Assembly (NCBI GenBank): GCA_020091685.1
Contig: CM034610.1
Coordinates: 27,887,600-27,951,599, forward strand
Direction: 5' to 3'
Length of the DNA: 64,000 bases
Source of the DNA: Lutjanus erythropterus
Lineage: Eukaryota > Chordata > Actinopteri > Lutjaniformes > Lutjanidae
The notes under the pieces are model-generated. The model saw nothing but the letters and a program-made list of their open reading frames with translations. It was not told the DNA's origin and did no database searches. Shown here one piece after another: positions 13,501 to 23,184 of this stretch. How positions within the stretch are numbered: position 1 is the first letter of the stretch; every line of letters starts with the position of its first letter. The position numbers and the translations under genes are program-made.

Positions 13501-16500
13501 CTCCCCCGACCACCATCCTCCTCCTCAATTAGACCGCTGCACACCATGGTCATGTAGTTTTTCCAAATTCGATCTGGTAAGTTACACTTTGATGAAAGAG
13601 ATAATCAGAGTGAGACGCTTGAAGTTCAATGGAGCGACTGTCTAAGATCAGAGCTGCAACGAACTGTCGATTTATTGATTGAAAGGGAATCAGCTGCCAA
13701 GTATTCTGATAACTGATTAATCATTTTAGTCATTTTTCAAGCAAAAATGTTTAAGATTCAAACATCCAGCTTCTTAAATGTGAAGATTTGCTGATTTTCT
13801 TTGTCGTTTCTGGTAGTAAATGAAGAGTCTTTGGGGTTTTGGACCATCAGGGAAAACGTGCAAAGCATTTTCAGATTTTATAAACAAATGAATGAAATGA
13901 ATCATTAGAAAAGAGGACAATGACAATATCTGAGGTGTTACTGTACACAACTGTACAGTGCATTTTTGTTTTAGCAAAAACGTCAAACATTTGCTGGTTT
14001 CAACTTCTTGAATTGATCTGTACCGCAGGCTGGACAATTATAGACGTCACTTTGGGCTCTGGGAAATCTTTTTCACAATTTTTCATCATTTTATAGACTA
14101 AACGATGAATGGATTAATAATTAAAAACAATCAGCAGATTAACTGATGATGAAAACGATTGTTGCTTGCAGTCCTGGTAAGAACACAGGAAAGATCTACT
14201 TTCTGCCTCACTGCTCTTAAAGTAATTCTTCATGCAAAAACGGCATAAAATGCTGTTTTCTGCCTCTCAAACATGGAGATTTCATGCTTTTCTCAGTTTG
14301 AAATCACAGTAAACTGAATATCTTTGGGTTTTAGACTGACAAAACAAGACATTTAAAGATATCTGAGATGGATTTTTCTTTTTTTCTGACATTTTATAGA
14401 CCAAATGATCAATTGATTAATGAAGATAACCCCCAGATTAACTGATAATGTAAAATAATCACCACAATCTCTGAGGTGTTACTGTATGATGGTGCAAACT
14501 CAACCCATCTACTCTAAGTGGATTAAAGTAAACAGTAAGATTTGTAAATACTAAACCAAACCACAATCAAAATATGTACAAAAAAGTTTTACTTGAGGCG
14601 CCACGACTTTCTCCACAGTAGAAATGTTTTGATCAAAATAAAAAGAAAATTACTTGCCAAGTCTTAATAATTGATTAATCATTTGTCAACCATAAATGTC
14701 AAATATTTGCTGATTCCAGCTTCTTAAATGAGAGAAATAGCTGCTTTCCTGTGTCATTTCTGACAGTAAATGAAGAGTCTTTTGGTTTTTTTGACTGTTG
14801 GTCTGAAGACGTCACTCTGAGCTCTGGGATCTCGATTAATCTGGAGAATAAAAATCAGATAAATATATGATGTTGATGTATGATGGCGCAAACTCCACCC
14901 ATCTAATCTAAGTAAATACTAAACCAAACCTCATTTAAAATATGTATGTAAAAAGGTTTACCAGAGGTTTTTAACTCTTTTTTTTTTATTTCTCATAGGT
15001 GTCGAGGTGCAGATGCCAGCCTCGTTGCATAAATCATCATCTTTGCGAGAGGAAACAGAGTAAACAGGCTGAACGTTTTTCACAGATGAAATGTGAGCGT
15101 TCCAGATGTGTTGGACGTGGTTTTGTTTTCACTGTGCCAGATATGCTGAAACTCTGCACATTAAAAAAACCCCTTTCACACCTTTAGATTGACTTTAAAT
15201 ATAAACACTTCCTTTAAGCCTGTCGCGCTCGTTGCTAACGTCAACTTTTAGGAATTGGTTCGTCATGGATATCGGTTACTTTTTGCTTTTCCTATTAGCA
15301 AGTGTGAAATATGATCGGGGGGAATAAATTGCACCGTAATCCAAAGGCACACAATGATACTATTTCATGCTGACAACACAAGGATAAGAGAAGGTAATGC
15401 TGGGAAAAGTGAAGTAAACTGCAAAGTGTAAAAACAGTTTGAGTGTTGGGCAACTTTAAATAAATTAATAAGTAAATTGGTGAATTGTTATTGTCTCTGA
15501 GGCTCAAACAGCTGATTTAAAGGTCCTGTGTGTTAAATTTATGGAGATTTATTGGCAGAATATGTTAGAAAAGGGGATATAATACAATTAATTACACTTT
15601 TGTTGAATAATATCATCACAAAACAGCTGAAAATTTCAAAAATACTCACTAAAAAGTATTTTTACGCTGTCCTTTTCTCTCATCAGTAGTTTTAGGTGAA
15701 TATGTTCTGAACTTAACAATAATATGCAGGATTGTGTATTAATTTATGTCACAAATTCACTTTCGAGACTCATAAATCTGTAATAAATAATAGTAAATAC
15801 AGTCTGAAGCACCTGTGGTACCATATACACGACTCTCCACAGTGACCTGATGTCATTTTTTTACCGTCATCCTGAATGTGGTCACACTGTTATAAAACAA
15901 TAGTCTGTTTCCAACGGATACGGCAGCGCAATGAAACGCTCACATGTGCCGTTAATCATTCCAGCCTTTTGAAAGCCCTCGAACAATAAGAGGATGCAAC
16001 TGCTACTTAAAGTGTGTGTCTCGAACACAAAAGTCTTGCCACCTACTCACCTTTCACATAGCGATCTGGTGAGAGTGCTGCTGCTCTAAGATCAAATTGG
16101 TGAGGAAATGCAGAGAGGGGTTTGTGTCATTGCCAGCTGTGATACAGGGCAGGGAAGAAACTTTAGCCAAACTTTAAATGGAGAATCAGTGGTGTTGTAT
16201 TTTGTGCAAAAAATGTGGGGTTAATTTTTTTTTTTTGCTCTTTGTCTGATCAGAAGTGCTGCTTCCCTGCTCTGGCACATTTCCATGTTTCCTCTTTTCT
16301 TTATTTCCACCTTCAGAATAAAAAGAGGAATGTCCACTATCATTTTTAATACTCCCAAATGTGCATTTTTATTACCGTGTGTTCTCCTTTTCTGAGCCTC
16401 CTGTGGTGAGTTTTTTTGGATGCTCTTCTTTCCCCCATAAACCCTCACACCCCAGCTGACTCCCATCTGCCCCTGACTCACCTGTGACATCTCTCTTCCT

Positions 16501-16980
16501 CTTGTTGGAGCTCTTCTTGTCCGAGTCGGCCGACGCCACGCTCTGCGGCGAGTACTCCCCCTCCAGGCACCCGGGCACGGCCCCTGGCAGCCTGTCTCCA
16601 CCTACACTGTCCAGCTCGGGAGGCCCTCCGCCTCCGCTTACCGCCACGGGGGCGACGACGGGCGGCGGGCAGGCCTCGGGCGCCCTCACGCCCCTCGTCT
16701 CGCACGGGTTGAACTGCCAGTCGGATCTCTGGTAGCCGCCCTGGCTCTCTTGGTACAGTCTGTCGTCACGGGGGTAGGCTGCGTGTGGCGCGGTCGGCAC
16801 CAGGCAGGAGCTGGTGAAGTCTGTGTAGGCCAGGAACTCGGGCTTCTGGTGCAGGGAGAAAGGGGCCTGCTGGTACTGCAGATTGGCTCCAGGGACCCCT
16901 GAGTGAGGGTTCCTCATGCAACCCCAGATCGGGCTGCTGGGGTGGGCGCTCCGCATGCAGCTGCTGGCTGGCTGATCCAT
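4401..16980 (-). CDS. meox1: Mesenchyme homeobox 1 (MEOX1), three-exon gene
   Basis: The coding sequence is exon 1 16980..16482, exon 2 9521..9349 and exon 3 4523..4401 (499+173+123 = 795 nt, 264 residues plus TGA). All junctions are GT-AG and the phases agree (phase 1 after exon 1, phase 0 after exon 2). The homeodomain covers residues 181-240 and has the Meox helix-3 core [14 protein letters not shown]; intron 2 splits it between homeodomain positions 44 and 45. MEOX1 rather than MEOX2 is indicated by the N-terminal [12 protein letters not shown] motif, the [10 protein letters not shown] motif, absence of the MEOX2 His/Gln tract, and the short C-terminus ending SAASPSSE. Length is close to human MEOX1 (254). 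Known role of the family: nuclear DNA-binding transcription factor of paraxial mesoderm acting in somite and sclerotome development and, in zebrafish, muscle stem cells. No neighbouring gene was recognised. Which teleost paralogue it is cannot be told from one copy. Confidence 0.97.
4524..5450 (-). other. meox1: meox1 intron 2, distal part (next to exon 3)
   Basis: Intronic sequence, AT-rich toward 5000-5300, with no recognised exon or intact transposon. Intron 2 as a whole runs 9348..4524. Confidence 0.6.
5456..5992. mobile_element. meox1: TTAA-target MITE, family A copy 2 (intron 2)
   Basis: The left tip AGGGACAG is preceded by ATAA, and the right tip GAGCTGTTACT ends against TTAA (5993-5996). 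The core 'AATCATGACCTGGTTACTCAAGATAATCC' and 'GAGCAGTTTCATGTAGGAACT' is shared with copy 1, and its inverted counterpart (GGTCATGATTTCTG, then GCGCTTTGAGCACCACAAGCC) follows at 5819-5900, so the element is a long imperfect hairpin. Most of the left arm has been replaced by a (TA)n array. Confidence 0.65.
5479..5522. repeat. (TA)n microsatellite inside the MITE
   Basis: About 22 uninterrupted AT dinucleotides inside the left arm of the family A MITE copy. Confidence 0.95.
5998..6608 (-). other. meox1: meox1 intron 2, central part
   Basis: Between the MITE and the hAT-type cluster, mixed sequence with no recognised exon or repeat. Confidence 0.5.
6609..7600. mobile_element. hAT-type non-autonomous element cluster (intron 2)
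   Basis: It begins CAGTGGTGGAAG and ends TTTCTACCACTG, a hAT-style TIR pair. Internally it has the 'ACAGTAAAAGTACT' and 'GTACTTAGTTAC' segments shared with copies at 8.9-9.3 and 48.0-49.0 kb. An internal end-like sequence (GTACTTAGTTACTTTCAACCACT, 6916-6938) suggests two overlapping copies. I could not identify a clean 8-bp target duplication. Confidence 0.55.
7601..8489 (-). other. meox1: meox1 intron 2, unique part with short TG runs
   Basis: Mostly unique sequence of balanced composition (7780-8300) with short TG tracts at about 8020-8055. No homology to a coding exon was seen in any frame. It could include an intronic regulatory element. Confidence 0.45.
8490..8605 (+). mobile_element. 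LINE 3' end relic
   Basis: The segment ends 'GGTGATTTGTGATTTTGGGCTATAAAGATACAATTTGACTTGACTTGACT', split here as GATTTTGGGCTATAAAG followed by (TTGAC)n. This resembles the 3' termini of fish LINE copies with short tandem tails. Only the end is present. Confidence 0.4.
8890..9323. mobile_element. hAT-type MITE abutting meox1 exon 2 donor
   Basis: The right end (CATTCCACCCCTG at 9311-9323) is a hAT-style TIR tip when read on the minus strand (CAGGGGTGGAATG), followed inward by GTAACTCAGTACATTTACTC. The left end is worn. Internal AGTACAAGTACCTCA and GCAGTAAAAAGTACA segments match the other copies in the window. The outer end lies only 23 nt from the exon 2 donor GT, inside intron 2. Confidence 0.7.
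9349..9521 (-). CDS. meox1: meox1 exon 2 (first 44 residues of the homeodomain)
   Basis: The acceptor is TCTCTCCAG at 9522 and the donor is CAG|GTACCC at 9349/9348. At 173 nt it encodes residues 167-224. After the linker [14 protein letters not shown] comes the homeodomain N-terminal arm (RKERTAF), helix 1 ([11 protein letters not shown]), helix 2 and the start of helix 3 (LTERQ). [14 protein letters not shown] is typical of Meox proteins. The phase-1 start completes Asp167 from exon 1. Transposon-derived sequence lies on both sides: a hAT-type end 23 nt beyond the donor GT, and a TTAA-target MITE starting about 195 bp upstream of the acceptor. Confidence 0.97.
9524..9712 (-). other. meox1: meox1 intron 1 just upstream of exon 2
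   Basis: About 190 bp of non-TE sequence carrying the polypyrimidine tract and presumably the branch point for exon 2, lying between the exon and a TTAA-target MITE. Confidence 0.6.
9717..10005. mobile_element. TTAA-target MITE, family A copy 3 (intron 1)
   Basis: The element is flanked by TTAA on both sides (9713-9716 and 10006-10009). The right tip is GAACTGTCCCT, the reverse complement of AGGGACAGTTC. It carries the shared 'GAGCAGTTTCATGCAGGAACTACTTTCT' core followed by its own inverted copy (9790-9886), so the centre folds into a hairpin of about 27-bp arms. Confidence 0.75.
10010..11698 (-). other. meox1: meox1 intron 1, part with TG microsatellite and unique sequence
   Basis: A TG/AG microsatellite at 10550-10590 lies in otherwise mostly unique sequence. 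10600-11600 is relatively GC-balanced with short TG tracts at about 11229-11262. No exon recognised. Confidence 0.5.
10550..10582. repeat. (TG)n microsatellite
   Basis: Uninterrupted TG dinucleotides followed by a short AG run. Confidence 0.95.
11699..11852. mobile_element. Short DNA-transposon relic with inverted ends
   Basis: One end reads CCAAAAAAGTTGG and the other CCAACTTTTTGGAATCGGGG, giving inverted ends around 'GAATGGAATGATTTGCAAACCC', a segment typical of a common fish DNA-element family. Internally deleted; no coding sequence. Confidence 0.5.
11853..13455 (-). other. meox1: meox1 intron 1, AT-rich part
   Basis: Very AT-rich DNA with poly-T stretches and an (AAT)n run at about 12932-12985. 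Sequences such as GCTTTATAACATG and TAATATGCATAAC (12000-12320) resemble the 46.7-47.7 kb element and may be a degraded relative. No exon recognised. Confidence 0.45.
13465..13491. repeat. (AGGAG)n microsatellite
   Basis: Short AGGAG pentanucleotide array ending in a G run. Confidence 0.85.
13649..14870. repeat. Cluster of dispersed 'GCTGCAAC..GATTAATC' repeats (intron 1)
   Basis: Three partial copies follow one another (about 13649-14170, 14320-14480 and 14625-14870). Each has GATTAATCATTT, 'AAATATTTGCTGATTCCAGCTTCTTAAATG' type segments, and AGTAAATGAAGAGTCTTTGG. Related copies lie at 27.88-28.13 and 35.75-35.99 kb. The family is not named with certainty, and the copies are degraded. Confidence 0.6.
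15195..15519 (-). other. meox1: meox1 intron 1, unique part
   Basis: No repeat or exon recognised in this short stretch. Confidence 0.4.
15520..15800 (+). repeat. Dispersed repeat 'GTCCTGTGTGTTAAATTTA..TTATTGGCAGAAT'
   Basis: The 5' end matches the start of the repeat at 39.6 kb (GTGTGTAAAATTTAGAGG, ATCTATTGGCA). This kind of sequence is a common dispersed fish repeat. The right boundary is unclear. Confidence 0.5.
15801..16481 (-). other. meox1: meox1 intron 1, part next to exon 1
   Basis: Mostly unique sequence. 15880-16080 is balanced in composition and contains TTAATCATTCC and TGCTACTTAAAG, a possible intronic regulatory element. A T-run lies at 16223-16236. Confidence 0.4.
16482..16980 (-). 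CDS. meox1: meox1 exon 1, coding part (residues 1-166 and first base of 167)
   Basis: The ATG at 16980 has A at -3 and G at +4 and is the first in-frame Met; an in-frame TAA lies just upstream at 17013..17011. The protein begins [11 protein letters not shown], followed by [12 protein letters not shown] and [10 protein letters not shown], then a DWQFNPCE motif comparable to the DWHF segment of human MEOX1. A Pro/Gly-rich low-complexity stretch precedes a basic [10 protein letters not shown] run at the exon end, which could be part of the nuclear localisation signal. The donor reads ACAG|GTGAGT. The exon is clearly more GC-rich than its surroundings. The N-terminal half of Meox proteins is disordered and is known in the family for protein-protein contacts. 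Confidence 0.96.
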
Positions 16981-17660
16981 GCTGATGCAATAAAACTCAC
17001 ACAATCTTGATTATTGCAAGTCTTATGACAAGTCTTTTTCCTTGCAGAGGAGTCGGAAACACCTCCAAGAAAGCAAGTAAGTACTGGAAATCTTTCTCTT
17101 TGTGAGTCTGGAGAAAATATCCACTTGAGCTGACTAAATGCACATCATCCACCTCAGGAATACTCACTTCTGTCAGAGGCTGTTGACTCTCCCACAGCCC
17201 AGATAGACGCGTGAGGATAGACGCCTTCCTGTGACAGCGTGTTTCCCCCTCTCTCTGGGAGCGCGTGTGACGTCCTTCGGAGCCTCTGGTCCTCACACAC
17301 TCTCACACACACTTTCCCTCCTTGACTGATCTGACTGGCTTGTGGCTCGGCGGGAGAGCTGCATCCGCAACTGCATGACTCCCCTCCTCGGGCTGGCTGT
17401 TTTCACAACTCTTCTAAGGCATTCTTGACAAGTGAGCCCTCCTCCTTTTTAAACGTATAGGTGGGAAAGAGTGGCAAGTTTATGGAGTGTAACGTGAGAT
17501 CGCAGAGGAGGAGCCCTGCCGGCCACATGTTGGTAGTACCCTCCAACCAACCCTGCCTCATCAACTATTAATCACAGGGGAAATTTTATATGCACATCTA
17601 ATGGGCTTTCCAGACGTGGGGCTTTTTAAAGGGACATTGTCTGTAAAATATAAAGCGAGC
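16981..17660 (-). promoter_or_regulatory. meox1: meox1 5' leader and candidate promoter region
   Basis: This is the sequence directly upstream of the start codon. On the minus strand an AT-rich TATA-like stretch (TATACGTTTAAAAAGG) covers 17460..17445. Immediately beside it, the plus strand has GTGGGAA at 17461-17467, the core of an RBPJ/CSL (Notch effector) site. A second AT-rich motif is near 17640-17655. The block 17000-17600 is not repetitive. Site identity rests on motif matches only, and the transcription start is not determined. Confidence 0.3.
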
Positions 17661-18136
17661 ACCCACCCACATGAGAGCCGGGGAGCCCGACTTATTCCAG
17701 CTCCTTAGCGCTTTCTGACACCCAATTTAGTTCCTTTTTTTGACACCCTTTAGAGGAAAGTTAACCCTAACCATTTCCCTCTGCACTCCTGATCCCTGCC
17801 TGTCCTCTCCAATCCCAGAAGTCCTTTTTTCTTTCTCGGTTTTTATGGCTCTGTGTGTGTGTGTTTGCGCACGTTAATGCTACACACCCAAATCCACCTG
17901 GCTGGACTTTCTTTAACTCTGAGGTGATAGGAGGACTGGATTTGATATTGGCTGCGCAGGCTCTCACACCTCTTGAGGTTTTCTCACTCTCGCGAAACAC
18001 AATATGAAATTTCAGAGCCATATTTCAAAAACACAAGCTAACGTTTTCTCGTAGCAAACACCGTGACCGAGGGATCGGGTTGTTTTCTTTGTATGTGTGT
18101 TGTTTTTCTGTGTGGCGTCTTTTTTTTGCTGCAATA
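17661..18136. other. Unique upstream sequence
   Basis: Non-repetitive sequence upstream of the meox1 promoter region, with a short TG run near 17852-17866. No exon recognised on either strand. Confidence 0.4.
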
Positions 18137-18140
18137 TTAA

Positions 18141-19244
18141 AGGGATAGATAGATAAAAGGACACCGGCACAGAGGATAAGCAATGTATTGCTGTGGACAG
18201 AGTCAGCAACAAAAGGTATTTTAGCCACTCAAAAGAGATTCACCAAAAGAAATCAAAATCACTTCAAGTGTACGCTTTATTTAGAATATTTTCACCACTA
18301 TACCTTGCTGTCAGACAGCCTTTTCTGATGGGAAACAGCTGTTATATAAGCCAAATATCACTCTCTCCAAAGCCACCAGACTCCATTGGCAAAGTCAGTA
18401 ATTTTAGCTCACAGAACATTGGAGCTGCTGTTCTATCGCTGCCTCAATCTGGTAGTTTGTGTTAATTTTAGTGCATTGAACTATCCTTTGAAAACACAGA
18501 AGTCACACAATAACACAAACAAACTAACAGATCGAGGCAGCGGAAGATCTGCAGCTCCTGTGTTCTGTGAGGTAAAATTGCTGATTTTGCCAATAGAGTT
18601 TGGTTGGATGTGTACTTAAAGCGTACTTAACAATCTAACTGCCTTCAAATCAGCAGTTTGCATTAATACCATCTACATTTAAAAGTTTGCAATATTCCAA
18701 ATCAATTATTTGCTTTACCCAAAAATAAAATACTGCTCTGTAAGAAGTTGTTTTTTTTTCTAGTAACCTTAGTGTGATATTTCTGTTTGTTAAATATAAT
18801 TAATGTAATTGCTAATGTTAGCTTGACTTAATGTTAGCTTGACTTAAAGTCAGGCTGACTTGACAATAGCTACTTCTGTTGTAGTAAAATTTAAACACAG
18901 TTTAGCCAAATCAGGTAGACCATTTAATATCTTACAACATAATACAGATTTGGTCAAAAAATATAATTTTGTCTTGCATTAGACTTAACCTTCTCTCCGA
19001 ATCACCAGGAGAAAATGGCGGCTGACCTGCAGGGTGAAAAATCTGGAAAAGATGTATAATAACAAAAAAAAAAAAAAAAAACCCTACTGATGCACTTTTA
19101 CTGTAATAAGAATAACAGATTAAGGGAACAGGGTGAAACTTGCTATAATCTGAATAAAACTCATTTTTTACAAGGTGCCATAAATACTCTGACTAACAAT
19201 AATCACCTCATACAACCCCACTTTAAATAACCCGGACTATCCCT
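18141..19244. mobile_element. TTAA-target MITE, family B copy 1
   Basis: Flanked by TTAA on both sides (18137-18140 and 19245-19248). The ends are inverted: AGGGATAG at left, and CGGACTATCCCT at right preceded by CATACAACCCCACTTTAAA. Internal segments (GCTGTGGACAGAGTCAGCA; AAACAAACTAACAGATCGAGGCAG; GTTCTGTGAGGTAAAATT) recur in the copy at 56.8-57.5 kb. Contains a run of about 18 A at 19063-19080. No transposase. Confidence 0.75.
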
Positions 19245-19248
19245 TTAA

Positions 19249-19689
19249 GCAGTAGTACCAACCATGTGTGACAGCAGCCACATGCGGATTAACCACATTT
19301 GGATCAACAGAGATGTAATTATTCAATTTTCTGATCACTGATCTTTAATCTCTGCAGGCTACTCACGATAGAAGCCACTTCCCCATGAAGTCATGTCTCT
19401 AATACCATTAAAACCTTTTGGGCTAAACCAAAAAATTGGACTGAATCTCGGCGTATCCGTTACCCAATAAACCCACTGAACCACACTTTACAGAAATGCA
19501 CAGTTTTCTTCATACTGCTCATATTTGTGCGCTGAGGTTTTCCTTCGCCGTGTGTCCTCACTTTGCTCCTGACCTCTGAGACAGATCGCACCTCCGCCGA
19601 GACTAGAGAGAGACAGACGGGAGGCGAGATGCAGAGAGACGGGCTGTTAGAGGAGAGAGACGGAGGAAAGGTGGACGCTACAGAGAGGG
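19249..19689. other. Unique spacer sequence
   Basis: No exon recognised. Purine-rich GAGAGAGACAGA stretches lie at about 19600-19690, just before the minisatellite element. Confidence 0.4.
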
Positions 19690-20925
19690 AAAGATTTTAT
19701 AAAGGTTCTACTTAGAACCCTTTCAGAGAGTTCTGCCTAGAGCACAACATAAAGGATTATACTTAGAACCATCTGTGACAGGTTTCACCCAGAACCAACT
19801 TTGAGAGGTTCTACAGAGAACCCTTCTATGGTCTAATAGCTCCACTCAAAACCCTATGTGGGGCTTCTATCCAGAACCGTTTCACCTTTTAAAGGTCCTA
19901 ACAAGAACCCAACCAGGGGCTCTACCGGGAACCTTTTTATATTGGAAGGGTTTTATCTCGAATCCACCCACTGGGTTGTAGCAAGAACTCTTATGTTCCA
20001 AGGGTTTTATCAAGAACACGCTCAGGAGGTTCTACAGAGAAATTTTTGTCACATTCAAGGTCTGAGCTAGAACCCACTCAGGGATTTTACCAAGAACCCT
20101 TTTATATTCAAAGGGTTTTATCTAGAATACACTCAGGGGGTTCTGCAGAGAACCTTATACTGTATATTCTTATATTCCAAGGTTTTGTCTGGACATCGCC
20201 CACAGGGTCCTACTAAGAACCATTTTACGTTCCAAGGGTTTTATCTAGCGCACACTTAGGAGGTTCTACAAACAACCTTTTTATACTCCAAGGATTTTAT
20301 CTAAAACCCACCCATAGGATTGTACCAAGAACCCTTTTATATTTCAAGGGTTTTATCTAGAACACATTAAGGGGGTTCCATTAGGAGCCGTTTTATATTC
20401 CAAAGGTTTGATTTCAAACCCACCCAGAGGGTTCTACCAGGAACCTTCTTATATTCCAAGGATTTTATCTAGATACCAGCCACAGGGTTCTACCAAGGAT
20501 CCTTTCATGCCAGTTTCATTCCAAGGTTTTTATGTAGAACACACTTAAGAGGTTCTACAGAGAACGTTCTTATATTCCAAGGGTTTTATCTAAATACTGC
20601 CCATGGGATTCTACTGAGAACCCACCCAGGGGATTCAAACACACTCAGGGGGTTCTGCAAGGGACCTATTTATATTACAAGGGTTTAATGAAGAGCACAT
20701 CCTGTGGGTTCTACTGAGAACCATTTTATATTATGGTACAATGAAGCTGTGATTAAAGAGATCTTCAAGGATTCAACAAGAACTCTTTCTTTCAAAAAGG
20801 GTTGTTTGGATGAAAGTGGTTCTTCAACCCTGTCTTCAAAAAGGGGTTCTTCAGAAGCAAATGGTTCTGACTAGAATCTCAACCCTTCGGGAAGAACCCT
20901 GTTGGAACCCTTATTTCTAAGAGTG
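19690..20925 (+). mobile_element. Minisatellite-filled TIR element, copy 1
   Basis: About 20 tandem units of roughly 57 bp built on GGTTCTACAGAGAACC, TTTTATATTCCAAGGG and TTTTATCTAGAACCCACCC. The right tip is CCTTATTTCTAAGAGTG followed by TA (20926-20927). The left tip is worn, beginning near 19681 with ATAAAGGTTC at 19700. The same tips bound the arrays at 41.5, 50.2 and 54.2 kb, so the array travels as an element rather than expanding in place. Confidence 0.8.
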
Positions 20926-20927
20926 TA

Positions 20928-21610
20928 AGCGAAAGCCAACAAAACCAGGAGTGGACAAAGTGAAAGAAAAAAAAGTGAGTCAGATGGAGAAAGAGAGAGT
21001 GAGAGGAGAGTGTTTGAGGTCACACACACCAAACCCTTTCCATTTACCCAGCGAATTGTTGAGCCATGAAGCATCCCTCGCTTTTACTGGCAGTCTGAGC
21101 CCCGGCCGCACCGCAGGGAGCAGGGGTTACACTACATTTGTGGTCGGAGCAGGGGCCATCTGTGTGTCAGTATAAATTAAAGTGTGTGTGTGTGTCTGTG
21201 CTGTGAAAATAAGACGTCAGTGAGAGTGTTTGTGTGCACGTGTCTCAGTGAAAAAGATAAAGGATGTTTGTGTGTTTTTTTGGTGGATGTGGAAGAAAGT
21301 TCCAAACAGGTTTTGGATGTTATTATGAGGGATGAAGGCCTGGTCACACCAGAAAGCGGCACAGGAAAATGAATCTGTGGGTTTTCATGTAATATTCTGA
21401 TGTAGAGGCGTGATGACGTAGTGACATAGTTGATAATGAGGTGAAGGTCAGATTATTTTTTAACACAATGTACTGATGCAGTAACAATACTGACAAAATA
21501 TATTATAAAGCTTCAAAGAGATTCAGCATTCTTGGATAGCAACATGAATATTCATCAGGATGCTAGTATCAACACATCACTCAGACACTACAATAAGTAC
21601 AACAACAACC
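20928..21610. other. Unique sequence with short TG tract
   Basis: Contains TG-rich sequence at 21181-21260. No exon recognised in either direction. Confidence 0.4.
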
Positions 21611-21855
21611 ACACTCTACTGTACCCTACTGTACTCTACCCTACTCTATTCTATCCTGTTCTACCCTACCATATTCTATCCTATCTTGTCCGATTCTATC
21701 CCACCCTACCCAATTTTACCCTAGCTTACCCTACCCTACTCTACCCTACCCCACTCTGTCCTACTCTATTCTGTCTGACTCTACCCTATTCTACCCGACC
21801 TTACCCTACTCTGTTCCATCCTATCCTATCCTGTACTACCCTATTCTACCCAATC
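21611..21855. repeat. Degenerate CTACC/CTATT pentanucleotide array
   Basis: About 245 bp of TACCC, TATTC, TATCC and TACTC variants in a roughly 5-bp period. The Tyr/Pro/Leu-rich plus-strand open frame here is repeat-derived. Confidence 0.9.
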
Positions 21856-23141
21856 CCATGAAAAGACCATCAATGAACTGATCAGATTAATTAAGTGTCA
21901 TACATCTCCTGCCTCTGTGCTGCAGGGCTCCATTGTTGTCCAACAACTGTTTAAAACTCCACTGAGCCTCACTGTTTTACTAGGTGACATATTCCTTCAT
22001 TACCACAAACACACACTGTAATTTATTTTGACTCAATCCCACTTGCACTGTCATGCTGCTGTAAATATTCACTAATGCACCAAATGCGTATTCATCCCCA
22101 GCTGAAAATAGTCCCTGACAAATACACTGTTTATTCCAGTTTAAGTAACATTTGTTAAAAACAACAGTGCCCAGCCGTTTTGGAAATTACTGACCCTTTT
22201 CTAAAAGTGAAACTGACTTCCTGTTTATGGCCATCTGTTCATTAGTTACTACTGAGAACACAGTCATTTAAAAACTGTTCAAAAATAAGCAGAGAGCATT
22301 GAAAGACTAACATGTTTTGGTCTCCTCATGGGATTTGTTGACCATAAGAAAAATACAGAATAATCCAGAGAGGAAAAGTTCAAAATAGGATCTCATCTTT
22401 GCCCAGCCTGAAATGAGCTGAAATCCAGACCAATGTGAGACTTTGGCAATTGTGCCATACTTCTTAAATTCGGCTCCTGAGAAATAGTCTGTCTTGCCTC
22501 AGCCTGAGACTAATTTGAGCCCAACTGAAGATCTTAAACTGTTCTTTTTAGTCTCACTGCACTGACCTTAAATAATCAGCTCTTGAAATAACAGTGAGAT
22601 CTAAAAGAAAAATCAGTTTTCTTAAACGAAATCTTAAATTTGTCTCTGTGGTCAAATTTAAGTCTTGTTGTTGTTCTTGTTGTTCCATAAGGTTGTCAAG
22701 GAGAAACCTCTGAGCTCAGCGAAAGATTTTGTTTTGTTCCCTTTTTCTCCTCAGGGGGACTTTAGGAGAAACAGATGAAAACACCAGAGAGCTCAAAATG
22801 AGAATCTCATTTATTTCTCAAAAGACAACGAAAAGATGATCGCGAGAAACCAAATTTTCCTCTGGGAACACCAGACCTAACCTTTAAAACGCAGAACTGT
22901 TTTTTCTTTTAAAATCTTTTTTTTTTTTTTTTACAGCATGTTGTAGAATATTTCACACAGTAGTATCGATGTGAGTGTGTGTCTTGGCTGTATTTTCTAA
23001 GAGAGTCGGAGTGTTTGTTCGGGAAAGTAGGGAGTGTGTGGACTCGGTTCAGTCATACACTCCACAGACTGCAGATAAATGAGCTGGACATGAGTCACAT
23101 CTCCCTTCACCCTGCCCACAACCTGTTTCTGTCAGTCTAAC

Positions 23142-23145
<4 letters not shown>
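21856..23145. other. Unique sequence, no gene seen
   Basis: Mixed sequence with a poly-T run at about 22918-22932. No recognised exon. Some segments (22400-22800) may be old repeats, but I cannot assign them. Confidence 0.4.

Positions 23146-23182
<37 letters not shown>
23146..23182. repeat. (GT)n microsatellite
   Basis: Uninterrupted GT dinucleotides, with further short TG tracts downstream near 23346-23360. Confidence 0.95.

Positions 23183-23184
<2 letters not shown>

Noticed and set aside
16478..16990. Alternative-frame open frames over meox1 exon 1 on both strands
   Set aside because: They are GC-rich shadows; only the MEOX1 frame has family motifs and matching splice phases.
17035..17082. 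Plus-strand CTTGCAG ... GTAAGT pair looking like a 29-nt microexon antisense to the meox1 leader
   Set aside because: A single chance acceptor-donor pair with no supporting neighbouring exons.
16997..17296. Open frame just upstream of the meox1 start, possible uORF
   Set aside because: It does not begin with ATG (the first codon is GTG) and shows no conservation evidence.
17623..17645. TTTTTAAAGGGACATTGTC as a possible TTAA MITE end in the promoter region
   Set aside because: Only the tip resembles the family A/B ends; no second end or internal similarity was found.
19690..20925. CRISPR-like array of repeats and spacers
   Set aside because: Eukaryotic context; units are contiguous degenerate minisatellite repeats without constant repeat and unique spacer structure.
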